Below are positions 1-13,720 of a stretch of 64,000 nt of DNA, one piece after another. The stretch comes from Colletes latitarsis. Taxonomy: Eukaryota; Arthropoda; Insecta; Hymenoptera; Colletidae. The number at the start of each line of letters is the position of its first letter. The stretch's first letter is position 1. The stretch is taken from the NCBI RefSeq assembly GCF_051014445.1, contig NW_027488368.1, positions 3,286,001-3,350,000 of the forward strand. Direction: 5' to 3'. A model generated the notes under the pieces. It was not told the DNA's origin. It did not search any database and worked only from the letters and a program-made list of their open reading frames with translations. The translations under genes and the position numbers were made by a program.

Positions 1-1250
1 TCAGACTCATACTTTCGCATTCTTCACATACTTGTTGAACGGATCCTGGGTTATTTCTGGTTTAGATCACGTAGTAATGTGGGACCACACTGAAACAGTC
101 AATTAAACCTGGTTTCGATCAATATTTTAGAGAATAATTCATGTTAGGTCTATGTTAGGTCTGGGATTTGCTCTCATCAGGCTCATTCTTTCGCATATTT
201 CCCATACATGTTGAACAGATCCTGGGTTTTTTCTGGTTTGGATCACGTAGTAATGTGGGACCACACTGAAACAATCAATTAAACCTGGTCTTGATAAATA
301 TTTTAGAGGATAACGCATGTTAGGTCTGGGTTAAGTCTAGGATTTGCCCTCATCAGGCTCATACTTTCGCATATTTCTCATACTTCATGGCTTGATCCTG
401 TGCTATTTCTGGATTGGATCACGTAGTAAAGTGGTACCACACTGAAACATTCAATGAAACCTGGTCTGGATAAATATTTTAGAGGTTAACGCATCTTAGG
501 TCTGGGTTAGGTCTAAGATTTGCCCTCATCAGGCTCACAGTTTAGCGTTTTTCACATACTTGTTGAACAGATCCTGGGTTTTTTCTGGTTTGGATCATGA
601 AGTAGTGTGGTACCACACTGAAACAGTCCATTAAACCTGGTTTCGCTCAATATTTTAGAGGATAACGCATGTAAGGTCTAGGTTAGGTCTGGGATTTGCT
701 CTCATCAGGCTCATTCTTTCGCATATTTCTCATACTTGATGGCTAGATCCTGGGTTTTTTATGGTTTGGATCACGTAGTAGTGTGGTACCACACAGAAAC
801 AGTCAAGTAAACCTGGTTTCGATCAATATTTTAGAGAATAATTCATGTTAGGTCTAGGGTAGGTCTGGGATTTGCTCTCATCAGGCTCATTCTTTCGCAT
901 ATTTCTCATACACGTTGAACAGATCCTGGGTTTTTTCTGGTTTCGATCACGTAGTAATGTGGGACCACACTGAAACAATCAATTAAACCTGATCTTGATA
1001 AATATTTTAGAGGATAACGCATGTTAGGTCCGGGTTAGGTCTAGGATTTGCCCTCATCAGGCTCATACTTTCGCATATTTCTCATACTTCATGGCTAGAT
1101 CCTGGGCTGTTTCTGGATTGTATCACGTAGTAATGTGGTACCACGCTGAAACAGTCAATTAAACCTGGTTTCGATCAATATTTTAGAGGATAATGCAAGT
1201 TAGGTCTGGGATAGGTCTAGGATTTGCCCTCATCAGGCTCTTACTTTCGC
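1..1250. repeat. Segmental duplicate of 3346-4595 (offset 3345 bp, 19 monomers)
   Basis: From base 1 to about 1250 the sequence repeats at 3346 to about 4595 with only scattered substitutions, such as CTAGGGTAGG near 850 against CTAGGTTAGG near 4200. The two diverge after the CATCAGGCTCTTAC segment, where one continues with the GGGCTG variant and the other with the TGTGCTA variant. The offset is 19 monomer lengths. Confidence 0.85.
144..165 (+). repeat. Telomere-like 11-mer pair (example in one monomer)
   Basis: One example of the G-rich stretch present in essentially every monomer: TTAGGTCTATG followed directly by TTAGGTCTGGG. At 3665-3686 the pair is TTAGGTCTGGG plus TTAGGTCTAGG. The first five bases are the canonical insect telomere unit, and the 11-mer resembles extended telomeric motifs I recall from Hymenoptera (unverified). 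Other monomers carry degenerate forms such as TTAGGCCTGGG or TAAGGCCTGAG in the second position. Confidence 0.7.
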
Positions 1251-2608
1251 ATATTTCTCATACTTCATGGCTAGATCCTGGGCTGTTTCTGGATTGGATC
1301 ACGAAGTAAAGTGGTACCACACTGAAACATTCAATGAATCCTGGTCTGGATAAATATTTTAGAGGATAACGCATCTTATGTCTGGGTTAGGTCTGAGATT
1401 TGCCCTCATCAGGCTCACAGTTTAGCGTTTTTCACATACTTGTTGAACAGATCCTGGGTTTTTTCTGGTTTGGATAACGAAGTAGTATGGTACCACACTG
1501 AAACAGTCCATTAAACCTGGTTTCGCTCAATATTTTAGAGGATAACGCATGTAAGGTCTAGGTTAGGTCTGGGATTTGCTCTCATCAGGCTCATTCTTTC
1601 GCATATTCCTCATACTTGATGGCTAGATCCTGGGCTTTTTCTGGATTGCATCACGTAGTAATGTAGTACCACACTGAAACAGTCAATGAAACCTGGTTTC
1701 CATCAATATTTTAGAGGACAACGCAAGTTAGGTCTAGGTAAGGCCTGAGATTTTCACTGATCAGACTCATACTCTCGCATTCTTCACATACTTGTTGAAC
1801 GGATCCTGGGTTTTTTCTGGTTTGGTTCTCGTAGTAATGTGGCACCACACTGAAACATTCAATTAAACCTGGTCTTGATAAATATTTTAGAGGATAACGC
1901 AAGTTAGGTCTGGGATAGGTCTAGGATTTGCCCTCATCAGGCTCTTACTTTCGCATATTTCTCATACTTCATGGCTAGATCCTGGGCTGTTTCTGGATTG
2001 GATCACGTAGTAAAGTGGTACCACACTGAAACATTCAATGAATCCTGGTCTGGATAAATATTTTAGAGGATAACGCATCTTATGTCTGGGTTAGGTCTGA
2101 GATTTGCCCTCATCAGGCTCACAGTTTAGCGTTTTTCACATACTTGTTGAACAGATCCTGGGTTTTTTCTGGTTTGGATCACGAAGTAGTGTGGTACCAC
2201 ACTGAAACAGTCCATTAAACCTGGTTTCGCTCAATATTTTAGAGGATAACGCATGTAAGGTCTAGGTTAGGTCTGGGATTTGCTCTCATCAGGCTCATTC
2301 TTTCGCATCTTTCTCATACTTGATGGCTAGATCCTGGGCTTTTTCTGGATTGCATCACGTAGTAATGTAGTACCACACTGAAACAGTCAATGAAACCTGG
2401 TTTCCATCAATATTTTAGAGGACAACGCAAGTTAGGTCTAGGTAAGGCCTGAGATTTTCACTGATCAGACTCATACTCTCGCATTCTTCACATACTTGTT
2501 GAACGGATCCTGGGTTTTTCCTGGTTTGGTTCTCGTAGTAATGTGGCACCACACTGAAACATTCAATTAAACCTGGTCTTGATAAATATTTTAGAGGATA
2601 ACGCATGT
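1201..2608. repeat. 704-bp (4-monomer) higher-order unit, tandem pair
   Basis: 1201-1904 and 1905-2608 are near-identical four-monomer units. Both start TAGGTCTGGGATAGG, and both contain the CACAGTTTAGCG, GATTGCATCACG and GGTTCTCGTAG monomer variants in the same order. A further close copy of the unit lies near 4895-5600. This is a local higher-order repeat made by unequal exchange in monomer register. Confidence 0.85.
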
Positions 2609-3690
2609 TAGGTTTGGGTTAGGTCTAGGATTTGCCCTCATCAGGCTCATACTTTCGCGTTTTTCACATACTTGTTGAACAGATCCTGGGTTATTTTCTG
2701 ATTTGGATCACATAGTAATGTGGTACCACACTGAAAGAGTTGATTAAACCAGGTTTCGATCAATATTTTTGAGGATAACGCATGTTTGGTCTAGGTTAGG
2801 CCTGGGATTTTCACTCATCGGACTCATACTTTCGCATTCTTCACATACTTGTTGAACGGATCCTCGTTTTTTTCTGGTTTGGATCACGTAGTAATGTGGG
2901 ACCACACCGAAACAGTCAAGTAAACCTGGCTTCGATCAATATTTTAGAGAATAATTCATGTTAGGTCTAGGTTAGGTCTGGGATTTGCTCTCATCAGGCT
3001 CATTCTTTCGCATATTTCTCATACTTGATGGCTAGATCCTGGGCTTTTTCTAGATTGCATCACGTAGTAATGAAGTACAACACTGAAACAGTCAATGAAA
3101 CCTGGTTTCCATCAATATCTTAGAGGACAACGCAAGTTAGGTCTGGGATATGTCTGGGATTTGCCCTCATCAGGCTCATACTTTCGCGTTTTTCACATAC
3201 TTGTTGAACAGATCCTGGGTTTTTTCTGGTTTGGATCACGTAGTAGTGTGGTACCACGCTGAAACAGTCCATTAAACCTGGTTTGGATCAATATTTTAGA
3301 GGATAACGCATGTTAGGTCTAGGTTAGGCCTGGGATTTTCACTCATCAGACTCATACTTTCGCATTCTTCACATACTTGTTGAACGGATCCTGGGTTATT
3401 TCTGGTTTAGATCACGTAGTAATGTGGGACCACACTGAAACAGTCAATTAAACCTGGTTTCGATCAATATTTTAGAGAATAATTCATGTTAGGTCTATGT
3501 TAGGTCTGGGATTTGCTCTCATCAGGCTCATTCTTTCGCATATTTCCCATACATGTTGAACAGATCCTGGGTTTTTTCTGGTTTGGATCACGTAGTAATG
3601 TGGGACCACACTGAAACAATCAATTAAACCTGGTCTTGATAAATATTTTAGAGGATAACGCATGTTAGGTCTGGGTTAGGTCTAGGATTT
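2135..3690. repeat. Segmental duplicate of 10234-11789 (offset 8099 bp, 46 monomers)
   Basis: The two blocks share monomer order and rare variants, including ATGAAGTACAACACTG, the TCTAGATTGCATC spelling and GGTTATTTCTGGTTTAG. At the left edge the match begins inside a monomer, around CACATACTTGTTGAACAG, showing a recombination breakpoint. At the right edge it ends near 3690, where TTCATGGCTTGATCC is replaced by TTCAAGGCTAGATCC. Confidence 0.8.
2188..2203. other. 16-bp perfect palindrome in a satellite monomer (example)
   Basis: AGTGTGGTACCACACT is its own reverse complement. Its core GTGGTACCAC occurs in a large share of monomers; other variants read GTGGGACCAC, which breaks the symmetry at the centre. 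A protein-binding dyad is possible; it does not resemble the CENP-B box. Confidence 0.75.
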
Positions 3691-5959
3691 GCCCTCATCA
3701 GGCTCATACTTTCGCATATTTCTCATACTTCATGGCTTGATCCTGTGCTATTTCTGGATTGGATCACGTAGTAAAGTGGTACCACACTGAAACATTCAAT
3801 GAAACCTGGTCTGGATAAATATTTTAGAGGTTAACGCATCTTAGGTCTGGGTTAGGTCTAAGATTTGCCCTCATCAGGCTCACAGTTTAGCGTTTTTCAC
3901 ATACTTGTTGAACAGATCCTGGGTTTTTTCTGGTTTGGATCATGAAGTAGTGTGGTACCACACTGAAACAGTCCATTAAACCTGGTTTCGCTCAATATTT
4001 TAGAGGATAACGCATGTAAGGTCTAGGTTAGGTCTGGGATTTGCTCTCATCAGGCTCATTCTTTCGCATATTTCTCATACTTGATGGCTAGATCCTGGGT
4101 TTTTTATGGTTTGGATCACGTAGTAGTGTGGTACCACACAGAAACAGTCAAGTAAACCTGGTTTCGATCAATATTTTAGAGAATAATTCATGTTAGGTCT
4201 AGGTTAGGTCTGGGATTTGCTCTCATCAGGCTCATTCTTTCGCATATTTCTCATACACGTTGAACAGATCCTGGGTTTTTTCTGGTTTCGATCACGTAGT
4301 AATGTGGGACCACACTGAAACAATCAATTAAACCTGATCTTGATAAATATTTTAGAGGATAACGCATGTTAGGTCCGGGTTAGGTCTAGGATTTGCCCTC
4401 ATCAGGCTCATACTTTCGCATATTTCTCATACTTCATGGCTAGATCCTGGGCTGTTTCTGGATTGTATCACGTAGTAATGTGGTACCACGCTGAAACAGT
4501 CAATTAAACCTGGTTTCGATCAATATTTTAGAGGATAACGCAAGTTAGGTCTGGGATAGGTCTAGGATTTGCCCTCATCAGGCTCTTACATTCGCATATT
4601 TCTCATACTTCATGGCTAGATCCTGTGCTATTTCTGGATTGGATCACGTAGTAAAGTGGTACCACACTGAAACATTCAATGAAACCTGGTCTGGATAAAT
4701 ATTTTAGAGGTTAACGCATCTTAGGTCTGGGTTAGGTCTAAGATTTGCCCTCATCAGGCTCACAGTTTAGCGTTTCTCACATACTTGTTGAACAGATCCT
4801 GGGTTTTTTCTGGTTTGGATCACGAAGTAGTGTGGTACCACACTGAAACAGTAGATTAAACCTGGTTTCGCTCAATATTTTAGAGGATAACGCAAGTTAG
4901 GTCTGGGATAGGTCTAGGATTTGCCCTCATCAGGCTCTTACTTTCGCATATTTCTCATACTTCATGGCTAGATCCTGGGCTGTTTCTGGATTGGATCACG
5001 TAGTAAAGTGGTACCACACTGAAACATTCAATGAATCCTGGTCTGGATAAATATTTTAGAGGATAACGCATCTTATGTCTGGGTTAGGTCTGAGATTTGC
5101 CCTCATCAGGCTCACAGTTTAGCGTTTTTCACATACTTGTTGAACAGATCCTGGGTTTTTTCTGGTTTGGATCACGAAGTAGTGTGGTACCACACTGAAA
5201 CAGTCCATTAAACCTGGTTTCGCTCAATATTTTAGAGGATAACGCATGTAAGGTCTAGGTTAGGTCTGGGATTTGCTCTCATCAGGCTCATTCTTTCGCA
5301 TATTTCTCATACTTGATGGCTAGATCCTGGGCTTTTTCTGGATTGCATCACGTAGTAATGTAGTACCACACTGAAACAGTCAATGAAACCTGGTTTCCAT
5401 CAATATTTTAGAGGACAACGCAAGTTAGGTCTAGGTAAGGCCTGAGATTTTCACTGATCAGACTCATACTCTCGCATTCTTCACATACTTGTTGAACGGA
5501 TCCTGGGTTTTTTCTAGTTTGGTTCTCGTAGTAATGTGGCACCACACTGAAACATTCAATTAAACCTGGTCTTGATAAATATTTTAGAGGATAACGCATG
5601 TTAGGTTTGGGTTAGGTCTAGGATTTGCCCTCATCAGGCTCATACTTTCGCGTTTTTCACATACTTGTTGAACAGATCCTGGGTTATTTTCTGGTTTGGA
5701 TCACATAGTAATGTGGTACCACACTGAAAGAGTTGATTAAACCAGGTTTCGATCAATATTTTTGAGGATAACGCATGTTTGGTCTAGGTTAGGCCTGGGA
5801 TTTTCACTCATCGGACTCATACTTTCGCATTCTTCACATACTTGTTAAACGGATCCTCGTTTTTTTCTGGTTTGGATCACGTAGTAATGTGGGACCACAC
5901 CGAAACAGTCAAGTAAACCTGGCTTCGATCAATATTTTAGAGAATAATTCATGTTAGGT

Positions 5960-7795
5960 CTAGGTTAGGTCTGGGATTTGCTCTCATCAGGCTCATTCTT
6001 TCGCATATTTCCCATACATGTTGAACAGATCCTGGGTTTTTTCTGGTTTGGATCACGTAGTAATGTGGGACCACACTGAAACAATCAATTAAACCTGGTC
6101 TTGATAAATATTTTAGAGGATAACGCATGTTAGGTCTGGGTTAGGTCTAGGATTTGCCCTCATCAGGCTCATACTTTCGCATATTTCTCATACTTCAAGG
6201 CTAGATCCTCGGCTGTTTCTGGATTGTATCACGTAGTAATGTGGTACCACGCTGAAACAGTCAATTAAACCTGGTTTCGATCAATATTTTAGAGGATAAC
6301 GCAAGTTAGGTCTGGGATAGGTCTAGGATTTGCCCTCATCAGGCTCTTACATTCGCATATTTCTCATACTTCATGGCTAGATCCTGTGCTATTTCTGGAT
6401 TGGATCACGTAGTAAAGCGGTACCACACTGAAACATTCAATGAAACCTGGTCTGGATAAATATTTTAGAGGTTAACGCATCTTAGGTCTGGGTTAGGTCT
6501 AAGATTTGCCCTCATCAGGCTCACAGTTTAGCGTTTTTCACATACTTGTTGAACAGATCCTGGGTTTTTTCTGGTTTGGATCACGAAGTAGTGTGGTACC
6601 ACACTGAAACAGTCCATTAAACCTGGTTTCGCTCAATATTTTAGAGGATAACGCATGTAAGGTCTAGGATAGGTCTGGGATTTGCTCTCATCAGGCTCAT
6701 TCTTTCGCATATTTCTCATACTTGTTGGCTAGATCCTGGGTTTTTTATGGTTTGGGTCACGTAGTAGTGTGGTACCACACTGAAACAGTCAAGTAAACCT
6801 GGTTTCGATCAATATTTTAGAGAATAATTCATGTTAGGTCTAGGTTAGGTCTGGGATTTGCTCTCATCAGGCTCATTCTTTCGCATATTTCTCATACACG
6901 TTGAACAGATCCTGGGTGTTTTCTGGTTTGGATCACGTAGTAATGTGGGACCACACTGAAACAATCAATTAAACCTGATCTTGATAAATATTTTAGAGGA
7001 TAACGCATGTTAGGTCCGGGTTAGGTCTAGGATTTGCCCTCATCAGGCTCATACTTTCGCATATTTCTCATACTTCATGGCTAGATCCTGGGCTGTTTCT
7101 GGATTGTATCACGTAGTAATGTGGTACCACGCTGAAACAGTCAATTAAACCTGGTTTCGATCAATATTTTAGAGGATAACGCAAGTTAGGTCTGGGATAG
7201 GTCTAGGATTTGCCCTCATCAGGCTCTTACTTTCGCATATTTCTCATACTTCTTGGCTAGATCCTGGGCTGTTTCTGGATTGGATCACGTAGTAAAGTGG
7301 TACCACACTGAAACATTCAATGAATCCTGGTCTGGATAAATATTTTAGAGGATAACGCATCTTATGTCTGGGTTAGGTCTGAGATTTGCCCTCATCAGGC
7401 TCACAGTTTAGCGTTTTTCACATACTTGTTGAACAGATCCTGGGTTTTTTCTGGTTTGGATTACGAAGTAGTGTGGTACCACACTGAAACAGTCCATTAA
7501 ACCTGGTTTCGCTCAATATTTTAGAGGATAACGCATGTAAGGTCTAGGTTAGGTCTGGGATTTGCTCTCATCAGGCTCATTCTTTCGCATATTTCTCATA
7601 CTTGATGACTAGATCCTGGGCTTTTTCTGGATTGCATCACGTAGTAATGTAGTACCACACTGAAACAGTCAATGAAACCTGGTTTCCATCAATATTTTAG
7701 AGGACAACGCAAGTTAGGTCTAGGTAAGGCCTGAGATTTTCACTGATCAGACTCATACTTTCGCATTCTTCACATACTTGTTGAACGGATCCTCG
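5960..7795. repeat. Segmental duplicate of 11594-13429 (offset about 5634 bp, 32 monomers)
   Basis: Rare markers occur at matching places: CCCATACATG (6011 and 11645), TACTTCAAGGCTAG (6191 and 11825), TAAAGCGGTACC and ATACACGTTGAAC. The offset falls by one base after a single deletion in TTTAGAGACAACG near 13334. The copy ends at the expanded T run at 13429. Confidence 0.8.
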
Positions 7796-10700
7796 TTTTT
7801 TTCTGGTTTGGATCACGTAGTAATGTGGGACCACACTGAAACAGTCAATTAAACCTGGCTTCGATCAATATTTTAGAGAATAATTCATGTTAGGTCTAGG
7901 TTAGGTCTGGGATTTGCTCTCATCAGGCTCATTCTTTCGCATATTTCTCATACTTGATGGCTAGATCCTGGGCTTTTTCTAGATTGCATCACGTAGTAAT
8001 GAAGTACAACACTGAAACAGTCAATGAAACCTGGTTTCCATCAATATCTTAGAGGACAACGCAAGTTAGGTCTGGGATATGTCTGGGATTTGCCCTCATC
8101 AGGCTCATACTTTCGCGTTTTTCACATACTTGTTGAACAGATCCTGGGTTTTTTCTGGTTTGGATCACGTAGTAGTGTGGCACCACGCTGAAACAGTCCA
8201 TTAAACCTGGTTTGGATCAATATTTTAGAGGATAACGCATGTTAGGTCTAGGTTAGGCCTGGGATTTTCACTCATTAGACTCATACTTTCGCATTCTTCA
8301 CATACTTGTTGAACGGATCCTGGGTTATTTCTGGTTTAGATCACGTAGTAATGTGGGACCACACTGAAACAGTCAATTAAACCTGGTTTCGATCAATATT
8401 TTAGAGAATAATTCATGTTAGGTCTATGTTAGGTCTGGGATTTGCTCTCATCAGGCTCACAGTTTAGCGTTTTTCACATACTTGTTGAACAGATCCTGGG
8501 TTTTTTCTGGTTTGGATCACGAAGTAGTGTGGTACCACACTGAAACAGTCCATTAAACCTGGTTTCGCTCAATATTTTAGAGGATAACGCATGTATGGTC
8601 TAGGTTAGGTCTGGGATTTGCTCTCATCAGGCTCATTCTTTCGCATATTTCTCATACTTGATGACTAGATCCTGGGCGTTTTCTGGATTGCATCACGTAG
8701 TAATGTCGTACAACACTGAAACAGTCAATGAAACCTGGTTTCGATCAATATTTTAGAGGATAACACAATTTAAGTCTGGGATTGGTCTGGGATTTGACCT
8801 CATCAGACTCATACTTTCGCGTTTTTCAGATACTTGTTGAACAGATCCTGGGTTATTTTCTGGTTTGGATCACATAGTAATGTGGTACCACACTGAAACA
8901 GTAGATTAAACCAGGTTTCGATCAATATTTTTGAGGATAACGCATGTTAGGTCTAGGTTAGGCCTGGGATTTTCACTCATCGGACTCATGCTTTCGCATT
9001 CTTCACATACTTGTTGAACGGATCCTGGTTTTTTTCTGGTTTGGATCACGTAGTAATGTGGGACCACACTGAAACAGTCAATTAAACCTGGTTTCGGTCA
9101 ATATTTTAGAGAATAATTCATGTTAGGTCTAGGTTAGGTCTGCGATTTGCTCTCATCAGGCACATTCTTTCGCATATTTCTCAAACTTGATGGCTAGATC
9201 CTGGGCTTTTTCTGGATTGCATCACGTAGTAATGTGGTACCACACTGAAACTTTCAATTAAACCAGGTCTTGATAAAAATTTTAGAGGCTAACGCATGTT
9301 AGGTCTGGGTTAGGTCTAGGATGTGCCCTCATCAGGCTCATACTTTTGCATATTTCTCATACTTCATGGCTAGATCCTGGGCTTTTCCTGGATTGCATCA
9401 CGTAGTAAAGTGGTACCACACTGAAACATTCAATGAAACCTGGTCTGGATAAATATTTTAGCGGTTAACGCATCTTAGGTCTGGATTAGGTCTACGATTT
9501 GCCCTCATCAGGCTCGCAGTTTAGCGTCTTTCACATACTTGTTGAACAGATCCTGGGTTTTTTCTCGTTTGGATCACGTAGTAATGTGGGACCACACTGA
9601 AACAGTCAATTAAACCTGGTTTCGATCAATATTTTAGAGGATAACGCATGTAAGGTCTAGGTTAGGTCTGGGATTTGCTCTCATCAGGCTCATTCTTTCG
9701 CATATTTCTCATACTTGATGGCTAGATCCTGGGTATTTTATGGTTTGGATCACGTAGTAGTGTGGTACCACACAGAAACAGTCAAGTAAACCTGGTTTCG
9801 ATCAATATTTTAGAGAATAATTCATGTTAGGTCTAGGTTAGGTCTGGGATTTGCTCTCATCAGGCTCATTCTTTCGCATATTTCTCATACACGTTGAACA
9901 GATCCTGGGTTTTTTCTGGTTTCGATCACGTAGTAATGTGGGACCACACTGAAACAATCAATTAAACCTGATCTTGATAAATATTTTAGAGGATAACGCA
10001 TGTTAGGTCCGGGTTAGGTCTAGGATTTGCCCTCATCAGGCTCATACTTTCGCATATTTCTCATACTTGATGACTAGATCCTGGGCTTTTTCTGGATTGC
10101 ATCACGTAGTAATGTAGTACCACACTGAAACAGTCAATGAAACCTGGTTTCCATCAATATTTTAGAGGACAACGCAAGTTAGGTCTAGGTAAGGCCTGAG
10201 ATTTTCACTGATCAGACTCATACTCTCGCATTCTTCACATACTTGTTGAACAGATCCTGGGTTTTTTCTGGTTTGGATCACGAAGTAGTGTGGTACCACA
10301 CTGAAACAGTCCATTAAACCTGGTTTCGCTCAATATTTTAGAGGATAACGCATGTAAGGTCTAGGTTAGGTCTGGGATTTGCTCTCATCAGGCTCATTCT
10401 TTCGCATATTTCTCATACTTGATGACTAGATCCTGGGCGTTTTCTGGATTGCATCACGTAGTAATGTAGTACCACACTGAAACAGTCAATGAAACCTGGT
10501 TTCCATCAATATTTTAGAGGACAACGCAAGTTAGGTCTAGGTAAGGCCTGAGATTTTCACTGATCAGACTCATACTCTCGCATTCTTCACATACTTGTTG
10601 AACGGATCCTGGGTTTTTTCTGGTTTGGTTCTCGTAGTAATGTGGCACCACACTGAAACATTCAATTAAACCTGGTCTTGATAAATATTTTAGAGGATAA

Positions 10701-13427
10701 CGCATGTTAGGTTTGGGTTAGGTCTAGGATTTGCCCTCATCAGGCTCATACTTTGGCGTTTTTCACATACTTGTTGAACAGATCCTGGGTTATTTTCTGG
10801 TTTGGATCACATAGTAATGTGGTACCACACTGAAAGAGTTGATTAAACCAGGTTTCGATCAATATTTTTGAGGATAACGCATGTTTGGTCTAGGTTAGGC
10901 CTGGGATTTTCACTCATCGGACTCATACTTTCGCATTCTTCACATACTTGTTGAACGGATCCTCGATTTTTTCTGGTTTGGATCACGTAGTAATGTGGGA
11001 CCACACCGAAACAGTCAAGTAAACCTGGCTTCGATCAATATTTTAGAGAATAATTCATGTTAGGTCTAGGTTAGGTCTGGGATTTGCTCTCATCAGGCTC
11101 ATTCTTTCGCATATTTCTCATACTTGATGGCTAGATCCTGGGCTTTTTCTAGATTGCATCACGTAGTAATGAAGTACAACACTGAAACAGTCAATGAAAC
11201 CTGGTTTCCATCAATATCTTAGAGGACAACGCAAGTTAGGTCTGGGATATGTCAGGGATTTGCCCTCATCAGGCTCATACTTTCGCGTTTTTCACATACT
11301 TGTTGAACAGATCCTGGGTTTTTTCTGGTTTGGATCACGTAGTAGTGTGGTACCACGCTGAAACAGTCCATTAAACCTGGTTTGGATCAATATTTTAGAG
11401 GATAACGCATGTTAGGTCTAGGTTAGGCCTGGGATTTTCACTCATCAGACTCATACTTTCGCATTCTTCACATACTTGTTGAACGGATCCTGGGTTATTT
11501 CTGGTTTAGATCACGTAGTAATGTGGGACCACACTGAAACAGTCAATTAAACCTGGTTTCGATCAATATTTTAGAGAATAATTCATGTTAGGTCTATGTT
11601 AGGTCTGGGATTTGCTCTCATCAGGCTCATTCTTTCGCATATTTCCCATACATGTTGAACAGATCCTGGGTTTTTTCTGGTTTGGATCACGTAGTAATGT
11701 GGGACCACACTGAAACAATCAATTAAACCTGGTCTTGATAAATATTTTAGAGGATAACGCATGTTAGGTCTGGGTTAGGTCTAGGATTTGCCCTCATCAG
11801 GCTCATACTTTCGCATATTTCTCATACTTCAAGGCTAGATCCTCGGCTGTTTCTGGATTGTATCACGTAGTAATGTGGTACCACGCTGAAACAGTCAATT
11901 AAACCTGGTTTCGATCAATATTTTAGAGGATAACGCAAGTTAGGTCTGGGATAGGTCTAGGATTTGCCCTCATCAGGCTCTTACATTCGCATATTTCTCA
12001 TACTTCATGGCTAGATCCTGTGCTATTTCTGGATTGGATCACGTAGTAAAGCGGTACCACACTGAAACATTCAATGAAACCTGGTCTGGATAAATATTTT
12101 AGAAGTTAACGCATCTTAGGTCTGGGTTAGGTCTAAGATTTGCCCTCATCAGGCTCACAGTTTAGCGTTTTTCACATACTTGTTGAACAGATCCTGGGTT
12201 TTTTCTGGTTTGGATCACGAAGTAGTGTGGTACCACACTGAAACAGTCCATTAAACCTGGTTTCGCTCAATATTTTAGAGGATAACGCATGTAAGGTCTA
12301 GGTTAGGTCTGGGATTTGCTCTCATCAGGCTCATTCTTTCGCATATTTGTCATACTTGATGGCTAGATCCTGGGTTTTTTATGGTTTGGATCACGTAGTA
12401 GTGTGGTACCACACTGAAACAGTCAAGTAAACCTGGTTTCGATCAATATTTTAGAGAATAATTCATGTTAGGTCTAGGTTAGGTCTGGGATTTGCTCTCA
12501 TCAGGCTCATTCTTTCGCATATTTCTCATACACGTTGAACAGATCCTGGGTTTTTTCTGGTTTGGATCACGTAGTAATGTGGGACCACACTGAAACAATC
12601 AATTAAACCTGATCTTGATAAATATTTTAGAGGATAACGCATGTTAGGTCCGGGTTAGGTCTAGGATTTGCCCTCATCAGGCTCATACTTTCGCATATTT
12701 CTCATACTTCATGGCTAGATCCTGGGCTGTTTCTGGATTGTATCACGTAGTAATGTGGTACCACGCTGAAACAGTCAATTAAACCTGGTTTCGATCAATA
12801 TTTTAGAGGATAACGCAAGTTAGGTCTGGGATAGGTCTAGGATTTGCCCTCATCAGGCTCTTACTTTCGCATATTTCTCATACTTCATGGCTAGATCCTG
12901 GGCTGTTTCTGGATTGGATCACGTAGTAAAGTGGTACCACACTGAAACATTCAATGAATCCTGGTCTGGATAAATATTTTAGAGGATAACGCATCTTATG
13001 TCTGGGTTAGGTCTGAGATTTGCCCTCATCAGGCTCACAGTTTAGCGTTTTTCACATACTTGTTGAACAGATCCTGGGTTTTTTCTGGTTTGGATCACGA
13101 AGTAGTGTGGTACCACACTGAAACAGTCCATTAAACCTGGTTTCGCTCAATATTTTAGAGGATAACGCATGTACGGTCTAGGTTAGGTCTGGGATTTGCT
13201 CTCATCAGGCTCATTCTTTCGCATATTTCTCATACTTGATGGCTAGATCCTGGGCTTTTTCTGGATTGCATCACGTAGTAATGTAGTACCACACTGAAAC
13301 AGTCAATGAAACCTGGTTTCCATCAATATTTTAGAGACAACGCAAGTTAGGTCTAGGTAAGGCCTGAGATTTTCACTGATCAGACTCATACTTTCGCATT
13401 CTTCACATACTTGTTGAACGGATCCTC

Positions 13428-13428
<1 letters not shown>

Positions 13429-13460
<32 letters not shown>
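13429..13460. repeat. 32-T homopolymer expansion inside a monomer
   Basis: A run of 32 T interrupts GGATCCTCG...CTGGTTTGG. The paralogous monomers near 2860, 5865 and 7796 have about 7 T at the same spot, and the flanks match on both sides. This is an in-place expansion, about 270 bp upstream of element 1. Replication slippage is the simplest cause. A relic poly-A from an aborted minus-strand insertion is possible but shows no target-site duplication. Confidence 0.9.
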
Positions 13461-13720
13461 CTGGTTTGGATCACGTAGTAATGTGGGACCACACTGAAAC
13501 AGTCAATTAAACCTGGCTTCGATCAATATTTTAGAGAATAATTCATGTTAGGTCTAGGTTAGGTCTGGGATTTGCTCTCATCAGGCTCATTCTTTCGCAT
13601 ATTTCTCATACACGTTGAACAGATCCTGGGTTTTTTCTGGTTTCGATCACGTAGTAATGAAGTACAACACTGAAACAGTCAATGAAACCTGGTTTCCATC
13701 AATATCTTAGAGGACAACGC

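Noticed and set aside
1711..1902. Recurring minus-strand 63-codon ORFs in the satellite (for example 1711, 2415, 5408, 10514, 40436, 48361, 55909, 60663)
   Set aside because: They are longer than one 176-bp monomer, shift frame between monomers, have no start context or other gene signal, and recur only because the satellite is duplicated.
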